Shown here piece after piece: positions 43,319 to 50,964 of a DNA stretch of 64,000 nucleotides; the stretch's first letter is position 1, and each line of letters opens with the position of its first letter. Location: positions 1,433,001 to 1,497,000 of the forward strand of contig CP016093.1 in NCBI GenBank assembly GCA_001664005.1. The letters run 5' to 3'. The DNA comes from Rhizobiales bacterium NRL2. GTDB taxonomy: Bacteria > Pseudomonadota > Alphaproteobacteria > Minwuiales > Minwuiaceae. Below the pieces are notes generated by a model. That model was not told where the DNA came from. It ran no database searches and worked only from the letters and a program-made list of their open reading frames with translations. The translations under genes and the position numbers were made by a program.

Positions 43319-44060
43319 GGGCCTGCCGGGCCTTGCCCACGGCTTCTTCACGCGAAGGGGCGGCGTCTCGCAGGGCGTCTACGACAGCCTCAACGCCGGC
43401 CCCGGCTCGGGCGACGACCCGGCGGCCGTGGCGGAAAACAGGGCGCGGGTCGCGCAGGCGCTGGGGGCGGCGCATCTGGTGACCGTCCACCAGCATCACA
43501 GCGCCGACGTGGTCCGGGTCGACGGGCCCTTCGGCGGGACCCGGCCGAAGGCCGACGCCATGGTGACCGATCGCCCGGGACTGGCGCTGGGCGTTCTCAC
43601 CGCCGATTGCGGACCCTTGCTGATGGCCGATCCGGAGGCGGGGGTGATCGGGGCGGCCCATGCCGGCTGGGGCGGCGCCCTGAAGGGCGTCATCGGGAAC
43701 ACCCTCGACGCCATGGAGACGCTGGGCGCGGACAGGACGCGGATCCGCGTGGCCCTCGGGCCGACGCTGGCGCAGCCGTCCTATGAGGTCGGTCCGGAAT
43801 ACCGCGAGCGTTTCGTTGCAGACGACCCGCGGAATGAACGCTTCTTCAGCCAGCCGGAAGGCGCGCCCAGGCCCTTCTTCGACCTGCCGGGCTATATCGC
43901 GGCCCGCGTCATGGCCGCGGGTATCGGGCCGGCGCGGTTCGTCGATCTCGCGCGGGATACCTATGCGGAACCCGGCCTGTTCTACAGCTACCGGCGGAGT
44001 GTCCATCGCGGCGAGCCGGACTATGGCCGGCTGGTCGCGGCGGTGATGCTGTCGCCGTGA
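43290..44060 (+). CDS. pgeF: Peptidoglycan editing factor PgeF (laccase-domain protein, YfiH family)
   Basis: 256 residues. Metal-ligand motifs are VTVHQHHSADV, LTADCGPLLM and GAAHAGWGGALKG (the Cys and two His of the family site). Also called polyphenol oxidase or purine nucleoside phosphorylase; in E. coli PgeF prevents misincorporation of L-Ser in peptidoglycan precursors. The start at ATG 43290 lies inside the end of midA, so coupling is likely. Confidence 0.94.
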   Translation: MKTLTAATLEGLPGLAHGFFTRRGGVSQGVYDSLNAGPGSGDDPAAVAENRARVAQALGAAHLVTVHQHHSADVVRVDGPFGGTRPKADAMVTDRPGLALGVLTADCGPLLMADPEAGVIGAAHAGWGGALKGVIGNTLDAMETLGADRTRIRVALGPTLAQPSYEVGPEYRERFVADDPRNERFFSQPEGAPRPFFDLPGYIAARVMAAGIGPARFVDLARDTYAEPGLFYSYRRSVHRGEPDYGRLVAAVMLSP

Positions 44061-44132
44061 TTTGCGGATCGACAGTCCCCGAAATATTGTGGCCGCCGAT
44101 CATCGGCTCGCCGGGTAAGGCCTGACAGGGAC

Positions 44133-45284
44133 ATGGCGCTACATTTCAGCCGCGAGGAGTTCGGGCAGCGGCTCGCCGCCACCTGCGCCGCAATGCGCGC
44201 GGAGCGGCTGGACGCGCTGCTGATCTTTCGCCAGGAGAGCATGTACTGGCTCACCGGCTATGACACCTTCGGCTATGTCTATTTCCAGTGCCTGGTGCTG
44301 ACCGCCGACGAGCGCATGGTGCTGATGACGCGTTCGGCCGACCTCCGCCAGGCGCAGTTGACCTCCCTCGTCGAAGACATCCGCATATGGGAGGACCGGG
44401 AGGGCGCCAATCCGGCGAACGATCTGCGCGAGATCATGGCCGAGCTGGACCTGGACGGCGCGCGCGTCGGAATCGAGCTGGAGGCTTATGGCCTGACGGG
44501 CAGATCGCTCAGGATGCTCGACCGGGCCATGGAAGGCTTCTGCGCCATGACCGACGCCTCGTTGCTGATCAGCCGGCTTCGGCTGGTGAAGAGCCCGGCG
44601 GAGATCGAATATGTGGAGAAGGCCGCCGCACTGGCCGATGACGCGTTCGACGCAGCGCTCGGGACAGCCCGGCCCGGCGCTTTCGAGGGCGATATCCTGG
44701 CCGCGATGCAGGGTGCGGTGTTCCGCGGCGGCGGCGACTATTCCGGCAACGAGTTCGTCATCGGCTCGGGCGATCACGCCCTGCTCTGCCGCTATCAGGT
44801 GGGACGGCGGCGCCTCGACGCCGAGGACCAGCTCACCCTGGAGTGGGCCGGCGTCTACCGCCGCTACCATGCCGCCCTGATGCGCACCCTGCCGGTTGGC
44901 CGCACGACCGGTCGCCACCGCGATCTTCACGCCGCCTGCCTGGAGGCGCTGCAGGCCTGCGAGGCCGCGCTCCGGCCCGGCTCGACGATGGGCGATGTGT
45001 TCCAGGCCCATTCGGACGTCTTCGACCGGCGCGGCCTCAGGGCTCATCGTCTCAACGCCTGCGGCTACGCCCTGGGGACCACCTTCGCGCCCAACTGGAT
45101 GGACTGGCCGATGTTCTACCGTGACAATCCGGTGGAGATTCGTCCGGGGATGGTGTTCTTCGTCCACATGATCCTGGCCGACAGCGACAGCGGAACCGCC
45201 ATGACGCTCGCCCGGACGTCCCTGGTCACGGAGACGGGCTCACGTCCGCTCAGCCGCCATCCACTCGATCTCTTGCAGGTCTGA
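44133..45284 (+). CDS. M24 (creatinase/Xaa-Pro peptidase fold) protein with altered metal site
   Basis: 383 residues. The N-terminal creatinase domain (1-130: MYWLTGYDTFGYVYFQCLVL, the usual Y-L-TG) is joined to a pita-bread domain. Against the E. coli PepP ligands Asp-Asp-His-Glu-Glu I read LEWAG (D to E), YHAALMRT (D to A), CGYALGTT (H to Y), PGMVFFVHMIL (E to H) and LARTSLVTETG (E to A). All five are changed, so a metal-dependent peptidase is unlikely; a creatinase-like metal-free hydrolase or a non-catalytic role is possible. It lies in the operon between pgeF and a small ORF. Confidence 0.8.
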   Translation: MALHFSREEFGQRLAATCAAMRAERLDALLIFRQESMYWLTGYDTFGYVYFQCLVLTADERMVLMTRSADLRQAQLTSLVEDIRIWEDREGANPANDLREIMAELDLDGARVGIELEAYGLTGRSLRMLDRAMEGFCAMTDASLLISRLRLVKSPAEIEYVEKAAALADDAFDAALGTARPGAFEGDILAAMQGAVFRGGGDYSGNEFVIGSGDHALLCRYQVGRRRLDAEDQLTLEWAGVYRRYHAALMRTLPVGRTTGRHRDLHAACLEALQACEAALRPGSTMGDVFQAHSDVFDRRGLRAHRLNACGYALGTTFAPNWMDWPMFYRDNPVEIRPGMVFFVHMILADSDSGTAMTLARTSLVTETGSRPLSRHPLDLLQV

Positions 45285-45288
45285 GCCC

Positions 45289-45357
45289 ATGCCCTGGCTG
45301 ATCATGCTGGTCTTCGTGTTCGTGATCTTCGCGATGGCGAGCTGTGTCATTTTCTAG
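45289..45357 (+). CDS. Small hydrophobic protein, 22 residues
   Basis: ATG at 45289, stop TAG at 45355. The peptide begins MPWLIMLVFVFVIF and is one continuous membrane helix ending in a Cys-containing tail (ASCVIF). AGGT lies nine nt before the ATG. The frame sits 4 nt after the M24 stop and overlaps the GTG of the lipoprotein gene by 14 bp. This suggests translational coupling; it could equally be only a leader that hands ribosomes to the next start. Confidence 0.5.
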   Translation: MPWLIMLVFVFVIFAMASCVIF

Positions 45358-46204
45358 GGCCGCAGCCTGGCTGGCGGTGGCCGGGCTTGCGGTGGTGCTG
45401 GCGGCCTGCGGCAGCGTACCGAGGCCCTTCAGCCCCGCCGACAAGGGCGGCGGGGTGCCGCCGCCGGGACCGTCCACGGCGCTGATCGTGCATCCGGCGG
45501 TGGGCGCGGATCGCGCCGCCCTGGACATGCTGACCGACATGTTGGTCGAGGAACTCCGCACACGGGAGGTCGCGGCGATCCGCTACGAGGTGCCGAACCG
45601 CTACCGGCTGGTGGGCCAGGCGGCGGCCGGTCCCCCGCAGGACGGAACGGCGACGATGACGCTGCAATGGCAGCTTCTCACGCCCGACGGCGCGCCCGTC
45701 GAGACCGTCGCCTATCGCCAGGATGTCGACTGGGCCTCGTACCGGCAGGCGGATCCCTTTGTCATCCGCCAGATGGCGCGTGCGGCGATCGGCGAGATGG
45801 GCGCCATGCTCGGATTCGACGCGCCGGCGCAGGCAAGGGAAGCCGGGCCGAAGCTGATCCTGGGTGGCGCGCGGGGGGCGCCCGGCGACGGCAACGCGGC
45901 GCTGGAGTCGGCCATGGCGCACGAACTGGGGCGGTTCGATGTGACCGTCGACGATGGCCGCGGCGGCGCGCGCCTGCCGGTGCTGCGCGCTCTGGTCGAG
46001 GTGCGGCCGATGGACGAGGCCAACGAGCTGGTCACCATCACCTGGCTGCTGCACGACGCCGAGGGCAAGGAACGCGGCCGGCTGCAGCAGCAGAACCGCG
46101 TGGCGAAGGGCCGGCTGGACCGCCGCTGGGGCGTGGTGGCGAAACTGGCTGCCGCGGCTGCAGCACCTGAGATTGCCGATCTGCTGCGTCGGTTCAGCCC
46201 ATAG
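45344..46204 (+). CDS. Predicted lipoprotein, unknown function
   Basis: 286 residues from GTG 45344. The signal with lipobox (WLAVAGLAVVLAACGS, acylated Cys in LAAC) is clear, so Lgt (41424) would modify it. The mature part has a Pro/Gly-rich linker (PADKGGGVPPPGPSTA) and a mixed alpha/beta domain (ALDMLTDMLVEELRTREVAAIRYEVPNRYRLVGQ). This recalls periplasmic proteins with a CsgG/DUF-type fold, but I do not recognise a family. The gene overlaps the small ORF and is 126 bp upstream of prs. Confidence 0.7.
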   Translation: MSFSRAAAWLAVAGLAVVLAACGSVPRPFSPADKGGGVPPPGPSTALIVHPAVGADRAALDMLTDMLVEELRTREVAAIRYEVPNRYRLVGQAAAGPPQDGTATMTLQWQLLTPDGAPVETVAYRQDVDWASYRQADPFVIRQMARAAIGEMGAMLGFDAPAQAREAGPKLILGGARGAPGDGNAALESAMAHELGRFDVTVDDGRGGARLPVLRALVEVRPMDEANELVTITWLLHDAEGKERGRLQQQNRVAKGRLDRRWGVVAKLAAAAAAPEIADLLRRFSP

Positions 46205-46330
46205 TCGCATGTCCGGGCGGGAGGGCGGCCCGGCCGTCAGAAAAGCGTCACGGCAGATGGACAGCCCATGGCCTTGCTGGTACAAGTCCGCCGCCGCCGC
46301 CGTCGCCATCATGGAAAATCCGCCAGTCTC

Positions 46331-47266
46331 ATGAAGGTTCTCGCTGGGAACAGCAATCCCGTATTGACCGCCCAGATCGCCGATTATCTGGGGGTCCGTC
46401 CGACCAATGCCTCGGTGAAACGCTTCGCCGACGAAGAGGTCTATGTGGAAATTCACGAGAACGTCCGCGGTGAGGACGTGTTCGTCGTTCAGTCCACGTC
46501 CTTTCCCGCCAACGACCACCTGATGGAGTTGCTGATCTGCGTCGACGCGCTGCGCCGGGCCTCGGCGCGCCGCATCACCGCGGTGCTGCCCTATTTCGGT
46601 TACGCCCGGCAGGACCGGAAGCCGGGGCCGCGCACGCCGATCTCGGCCAAGCTGGTGGCCAACCTGATCGAGAAGGCGGGCGCCGACCGCGTGCTGACCG
46701 TCGACCTTCACGCCGGGCAGATCCAGGGCTTCTTCGACATCCCGCTGGACAACCTCTATGCCGGACCGGTGCTGATCGACGACATCAAGCAGCATTTCGA
46801 CAACGAATCCGACCTGATGGTCATCTCGCCCGACGTGGGGGGCGTCGTACGCGCGCGCTACTTCGCCAAGCGGCTTGACGCCGACCTGGCGATCGTGGAT
46901 AAGCGCCGCGAAAAGGCTGGCGTTTCGGAAGTGATGAACGTGATCGGCGAGGTCGAGGGACGTCGCTGCATTCTGGTCGATGATATCGTCGACAGCGCGG
47001 GCACGCTCTGCAACGCGGCCGCGGTGCTCCTGGACAGGGGGGCGCTGTCGGTTTCGGCCTATGTCACGCATGGCGTCCTTTCGGGCGGCGCGGTGAAACG
47101 CGTTGCCGAATCGGCGCTTGAGTCGCTTGTGGTGACCGACACCATCCGCGCGACGGAAGACATCGAGAACGAGCCGAAGATCCGGCAGGTCTCGATCGGC
47201 TCCCTGCTGGCGGAAGCGATCAAGCGGATTTCGACGGAAACCTCGGTTTCCAGCCTGTTCGACTAG
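46331..47266 (+). CDS. prs: Ribose-phosphate pyrophosphokinase
   Basis: 311 residues, makes PRPP from ribose 5-phosphate and [23 protein letters not shown] is the N-terminus; the flexible loop is [22 protein letters not shown], and the PRPP-binding motif is [14 protein letters not shown]. The start at 46331 gives normal length. An in-frame ATG at 46268 would add 21 residues with a run of six Arg; I consider that noncoding. It heads the prs-rplY-pth-ychF group. Confidence 0.96.
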   Translation: MKVLAGNSNPVLTAQIADYLGVRPTNASVKRFADEEVYVEIHENVRGEDVFVVQSTSFPANDHLMELLICVDALRRASARRITAVLPYFGYARQDRKPGPRTPISAKLVANLIEKAGADRVLTVDLHAGQIQGFFDIPLDNLYAGPVLIDDIKQHFDNESDLMVISPDVGGVVRARYFAKRLDADLAIVDKRREKAGVSEVMNVIGEVEGRRCILVDDIVDSAGTLCNAAAVLLDRGALSVSAYVTHGVLSGGAVKRVAESALESLVVTDTIRATEDIENEPKIRQVSIGSLLAEAIKRISTETSVSSLFD

Positions 47267-47355
47267 AGCCAGGGACGCCGGCCCCGGCAACGGAATTTCG
47301 GATTCACCGGCGCGCGCGGCGACAAGGCTGCGGCGCCCGGCAGAGGAGAGAAGAC

Positions 47356-48057
47356 ATGGCCGATATGGATATCATCGAAGCCTCGATGCGCGACGTCACC
47401 ACAAAGGGTGCGGTCCGCACGCTTCGCCAGCAGGGCAAGGTTCCGGCCGTCGTCTATGGCGACAAGAAGGAGCCTGCCAGCATCGCCGTCGAATTCGGCG
47501 TCGTGGTCAAGGAACTGCACCGTGGCGGCTTCATGGGGCGCGTCTACGAAGTGCGCGTCGGCGACCGCAAGCAGCGCTGCCTGCCCCGCGACGTGCAGCT
47601 CGATCCGGTGACCGATGCGCCGATCCACATCGACTTCCTGCGGCTGTCGGCCAACGCGCGCGTGGCCGTGAACATCCCCGTCATCTTCGTCGGCGAAGAA
47701 GAGAGCCCGGGCCTGGTCCGCGGCGGCGTGCTCAACGTCGTCCGTCACGAGGTCGAACTCGACTGCCCGGCGGACGCCATCCCCGAGAACATCGAGGTCA
47801 GCCTGGCCGGACTCGATATCAACGACGCGGCCAAGATCAGCAACGTTACCCTGCCTGAGGGCGTCGAGCCGACCATCACGGACCGCGACTTCACCATCGC
47901 CACCATCGCCGCCTCCACGGCCGTCGCCGAGGAGCAGGCCGAGGAGCAGGCGGATTCGGAGGCCGAGGCCGAGGCGGAGGCGGAAGCCGAAGAGACCGAA
48001 GGCGAAGAGGCCGAGGGCGGCGACGAGGCGGAAGCCGAAGAGTCCGAAGAGAAGTAG
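47356..48057 (+). CDS. rplY: 50S ribosomal protein L25 (Ctc/TL5 form)
   Basis: 233 residues. The N-terminal 5S-rRNA-binding L25 domain (1-95: KGAVRTLRQQGKVPAVVYG) and the C-terminal TL5 beta domain (100-185: VNIPVIFVGEEESPGL, IEVSLAGLDI) are present. A long acidic tail follows (residues 190-233, mostly Glu and Ala), encoded by GAG/GCC/GAA repeats that could vary in length. GAGGAGAGAAG precedes the ATG. It lies between prs and pth as in many Alphaproteobacteria. Confidence 0.95.
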   Translation: MADMDIIEASMRDVTTKGAVRTLRQQGKVPAVVYGDKKEPASIAVEFGVVVKELHRGGFMGRVYEVRVGDRKQRCLPRDVQLDPVTDAPIHIDFLRLSANARVAVNIPVIFVGEEESPGLVRGGVLNVVRHEVELDCPADAIPENIEVSLAGLDINDAAKISNVTLPEGVEPTITDRDFTIATIAASTAVAEEQAEEQADSEAEAEAEAEAEETEGEEAEGGDEAEAEESEEK

Positions 48058-48087
48058 CCGGCCGCTCCTCCTCTGGGAGGCCAATCC

Positions 48088-48708
48088 ATGCGACTGTTCG
48101 TCGGGCTGGGCAATCCCGGCCGGGACTATGCCGGCCATCGCCACAATGTCGGATACATGGCGGTGGAGCGGATCGCCGCCGATCACGGCTTCGGGCCGTG
48201 GCGGCGCAAGTTCCAGGGCCAGATTGCCGAGGGCGTTCTGGACGGCGAGAAGGTGTTTCTGCTGAAACCCGAAACCTTCATGAACCGCTCCGGCCAGTCG
48301 GTCGCCGAGGCTGTCCGCTTCCACAAGCTGGCACTGGACCGGCTGACCGTGTTTCACGACGAGCTCGATCTCGCCTTCGGCAAGGTCAAGGTGAAGGTGG
48401 GCGGCGGCCATGCGGGCAACAACGGCGTGCGCTCGGTCGCGCAGCACATGACGCCGGAATTCCAGCGGGTGCGCATCGGCATCGACCATCCCGGCCACAA
48501 GGACCGGGTGACCGGCCATGTCCTGGGCAATTTCGCGAAGGCCCAGCAGCCCCTGCTGGACCAGCTTCTGGACGCGATCGCCTTCGCCGCCCCGAAGCTG
48601 GCCCAGGGCGACGCGCCGGGCTTCATGACCGCGGTGGCGCTGAAATGCCCGCCGCCCAAGCCGGAAAAGAACAAGAGCGAGAGCGAGGCCGACAAGGATG
48701 GGATTTAA
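48088..48708 (+). CDS. pth: Peptidyl-tRNA hydrolase
   Basis: 206 residues; frees tRNA from prematurely released peptidyl-tRNA. Catalytic His is in NPGRDYAGHRHNVGY, and FMNRSG, DELDLAFGKVKVK and GGHAGNNGVRSV are the other conserved blocks. The C-terminal 25 residues are lysine- and glutamate-rich. The gene overlaps ychF by 11 bp. Confidence 0.96.
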   Translation: MRLFVGLGNPGRDYAGHRHNVGYMAVERIAADHGFGPWRRKFQGQIAEGVLDGEKVFLLKPETFMNRSGQSVAEAVRFHKLALDRLTVFHDELDLAFGKVKVKVGGGHAGNNGVRSVAQHMTPEFQRVRIGIDHPGHKDRVTGHVLGNFAKAQQPLLDQLLDAIAFAAPKLAQGDAPGFMTAVALKCPPPKPEKNKSESEADKDGI

Positions 48709-49798
48709 GTGCGGTATCGTCGGACTGCCGAATGTCGGCAAGTCCACCCTGTTCAACGCCCTGACGCAGACGGCCTCGGCGCAGGCGGCGAACTACCCGT
48801 TCTGCACCATCGAGCCGAACCTGGGCCGCGTCGCGGTGCCGGATCCGCGCCTGAAACAGCTGGCCGAACTGGCGAAGTCGAAGGAGGTCATCCCGACCCA
48901 GCTCACCTTCGTCGATATCGCCGGGCTGGTCCGCGGCGCCTCGAAGGGCGAGGGACTGGGCAACCAGTTCCTCAGCCATATCCGGGAAGTCGACGCCATC
49001 GTCCATGTGCTGAGATGCTTCGAGGATGACGACATCACCCATGTCGACGGCCGCATCGATCCGGTCGCCGACGCGGAGACGGTCGAGACGGAGCTGATGA
49101 TCGCGGACATGGAAAGCCTGGAGAAACGCCTGACGCCGTTGCAGAAGCGCTTCCAGTCCGGCGACAAGAACCTGAAGGCGGACGTGGAAGTGATGCAGGG
49201 CGCGCTGGATCTGCTGCGCGAGGGCAAGCCCGCGCGCGTGCTGGCCGTCTCGGCGGAAGACCGCAAGCGCTTCGAGATGCTGCAGCTTCTGACCGCGAAG
49301 CCGGTTCTGTATGTGTGCAACGTCGCCGAGGCGGACGCGAAACATGGCAACGAACACTCGGCCCGCGTCGCCGAGAAGGCCGCGGCCGAGGGCGCCACGG
49401 CGGTCGTCATCTCGGCGGCGATCGAGGCGGAGATCGCCCAGCTCACCGACCCGGACGAGCGCGCGATGTTTCTCGACGAGATCGGCCTGGAGGAGACCGG
49501 CCTCGACCGCATCATCAGCGCCGGTTACGGCCTGCTGGATCTGATCACATTCTTCACGGCGGGTCCGAAGGAGGCCCGGGCCTGGACCGTCGAGGCGGGC
49601 GCCGCCGCGCCGCAGGCCGCCGGTGCGATTCACACCGACTTCGAGAAGGGCTTCATCCGCGCCGAAACCATCGCCTTTGACGAATATGTGAGCCTCGGCG
49701 GCGAGCAGGGCGCCAAGGATGCCGGCCGCATGCGGCTGGAGGGCCGCGAGTACGTGGTCCAGGATGGCGACGTGATGCATTTCCGGTTCAACGTCTGA
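48698..49798 (+). CDS. ychF: Ribosome-associated ATPase YchF (OLA1 family)
   Basis: 366 residues. The P-loop is GLPNVGKSTLFNAL, switch II is DIAGLVRGASKGEGLGNQFL, and the G4 equivalent is VLYVCNVAE, the non-NKxD form that prefers ATP. The C-terminal TGS domain ends DGDVMHFRFNV. It binds ribosomes and is implicated in oxidative-stress control. The start overlaps the pth 3' end by 11 bp; this pth-ychF pair is widely conserved. Confidence 0.96.
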   Translation: MGFKCGIVGLPNVGKSTLFNALTQTASAQAANYPFCTIEPNLGRVAVPDPRLKQLAELAKSKEVIPTQLTFVDIAGLVRGASKGEGLGNQFLSHIREVDAIVHVLRCFEDDDITHVDGRIDPVADAETVETELMIADMESLEKRLTPLQKRFQSGDKNLKADVEVMQGALDLLREGKPARVLAVSAEDRKRFEMLQLLTAKPVLYVCNVAEADAKHGNEHSARVAEKAAAEGATAVVISAAIEAEIAQLTDPDERAMFLDEIGLEETGLDRIISAGYGLLDLITFFTAGPKEARAWTVEAGAAAPQAAGAIHTDFEKGFIRAETIAFDEYVSLGGEQGAKDAGRMRLEGREYVVQDGDVMHFRFNV

Positions 49799-49812
49799 GG
49801 GGAGCGACGTAG

Positions 49813-50271
49813 ATGGGGGAGGATGGCCGACGGTTCTGGGAGGAGATCGAAGTCGGCGAGGTGCACCGCCACGGCCCGCACCGGGTCACGGAGGACGCCA
49901 TCGTCCGCTTCGCCGAGCAGTTCGATCCCCAGTATTTCCATCTGAGCCGGGAGGGCGGCGAACGCGGCCCCTTCGGCAAGCTGTCGGCCTCGGGCTGGCA
50001 CAGCTGTTCCATCGCCATGCGGCTGATGGTCGACGGCATGCTGACCACCGTTGTCAGTCAGGGTTCGCCCGGCGTGAAGTCCGTGCGCTGGCTGAAGCCC
50101 ACATTCGTCGACGACGAACTGACTCTGGTGACCGAGGTTGCCGACAAGTTCCCCTCGAAGAGCCGGCCCGACATCGGTTTTTGCTACGTCAAGCACCGGC
50201 TGGAGGACCAGAACGGCACGGCGAAGATGGTCATGGAGAACAACTTCATGATCGGCCGCCGGCCCGCATAG
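49813..50271 (+). CDS. MaoC-like (R)-hydratase/dehydratase domain protein
   Basis: 152 residues, single hot-dog domain. VTEDAIVRFAEQFDPQYFHL contains the Asp and His of the hydratase-2 motif, and ASGWHSCSIAMRLMVD follows. Such proteins hydrate trans-2-enoyl-CoA to (R)-3-hydroxyacyl-CoA; the physiological substrate is unknown. It is 14 nt after ychF and likely last in that operon. Its stop is 6 bp from the convergent DUF2848 gene stop. Confidence 0.9.
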   Translation: MGEDGRRFWEEIEVGEVHRHGPHRVTEDAIVRFAEQFDPQYFHLSREGGERGPFGKLSASGWHSCSIAMRLMVDGMLTTVVSQGSPGVKSVRWLKPTFVDDELTLVTEVADKFPSKSRPDIGFCYVKHRLEDQNGTAKMVMENNFMIGRRPA

Positions 50272-50277
50272 GCGCCG

Positions 50278-50964
50278 TCAGCCCGGCACACCCAGTTCCT
50301 CCACCGTGTAGGCGTGGCCGAGCGACCGGCCCAGCACCGGGTCGGCGAGTTCCATGCGGAAGTTCGCCGCCGGGCGGATGCCGCCGATGGCGGAAGGCGC
50401 GCCGCCGAACATGACCGCGCCGTCGGGCAGGCCGCCCGCGCCGAAGCCCCTAGCGATCAGTTCCGCCGGCTCCCGCATCGCGTCCAGCGTGGCCTGCTGG
50501 TAGAGGACCTCGCCCTCGCCGAAGTCGCACCAGGCCGAAAGCCGGAGCCTGTCCCAGTGCGGTGCAACGTCCTCCAGGCGCCAGAGCGCAGCGGCCAGGG
50601 GCTTGTCGCAGATCTGCTTCGACAGGGTGATCGAGACGGATTCCAGATCCCGGTCGGTGTGGTCGGAGCCGAGCCCGACCCAGGTCTCGCTGCCATGGCC
50701 GAGCAGGAAGTACTCGACCTCGCCGCTGGTGCCGGGACCCGAGACGTGAATCCGGCCGGCTTGCGTCAGACGATCGGGCGAAAGCGGATAGAAGACGGGA
50801 ACCGAGGCCGGCGGCTTCACGCCAAGTTCCTTCAGTTCCTCGATATGGGCCAGGACGGCGGCCTCGTCGCGGCCGGTCCAGCCCGCCATGAGGAGACGCC
50901 CGACCCTCGCGTTGACGCTCGCTGCGCCGCTTTCCGCCGCGACACGGAATGTCAGTTCCCTCAA
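50278..50964 (-). CDS. DUF2848 family protein
   Basis: 228 residues. The start is TTG at 50964, overlapping the stop of the pump gene (TTGA, 4 bp); no ATG fits the conserved beginning LRELTFRV. DUF2848-like elements are PVFYPLSPDRLTQAGRIHVSGPGTSGEVEYFLL, VGLGSDHTDRDLE and SKQICDKPLA. The fold resembles fumarylacetoacetate-hydrolase-type proteins in outline (inference). Function unknown. Translational coupling to emrB suggests it acts on a compound linked to the exported substrate. Confidence 0.82.
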   Translation of the reverse strand: MRELTFRVAAESGAASVNARVGRLLMAGWTGRDEAAVLAHIEELKELGVKPPASVPVFYPLSPDRLTQAGRIHVSGPGTSGEVEYFLLGHGSETWVGLGSDHTDRDLESVSITLSKQICDKPLAAALWRLEDVAPHWDRLRLSAWCDFGEGEVLYQQATLDAMREPAELIARGFGAGGLPDGAVMFGGAPSAIGGIRPAANFRMELADPVLGRSLGHAYTVEELGVPG

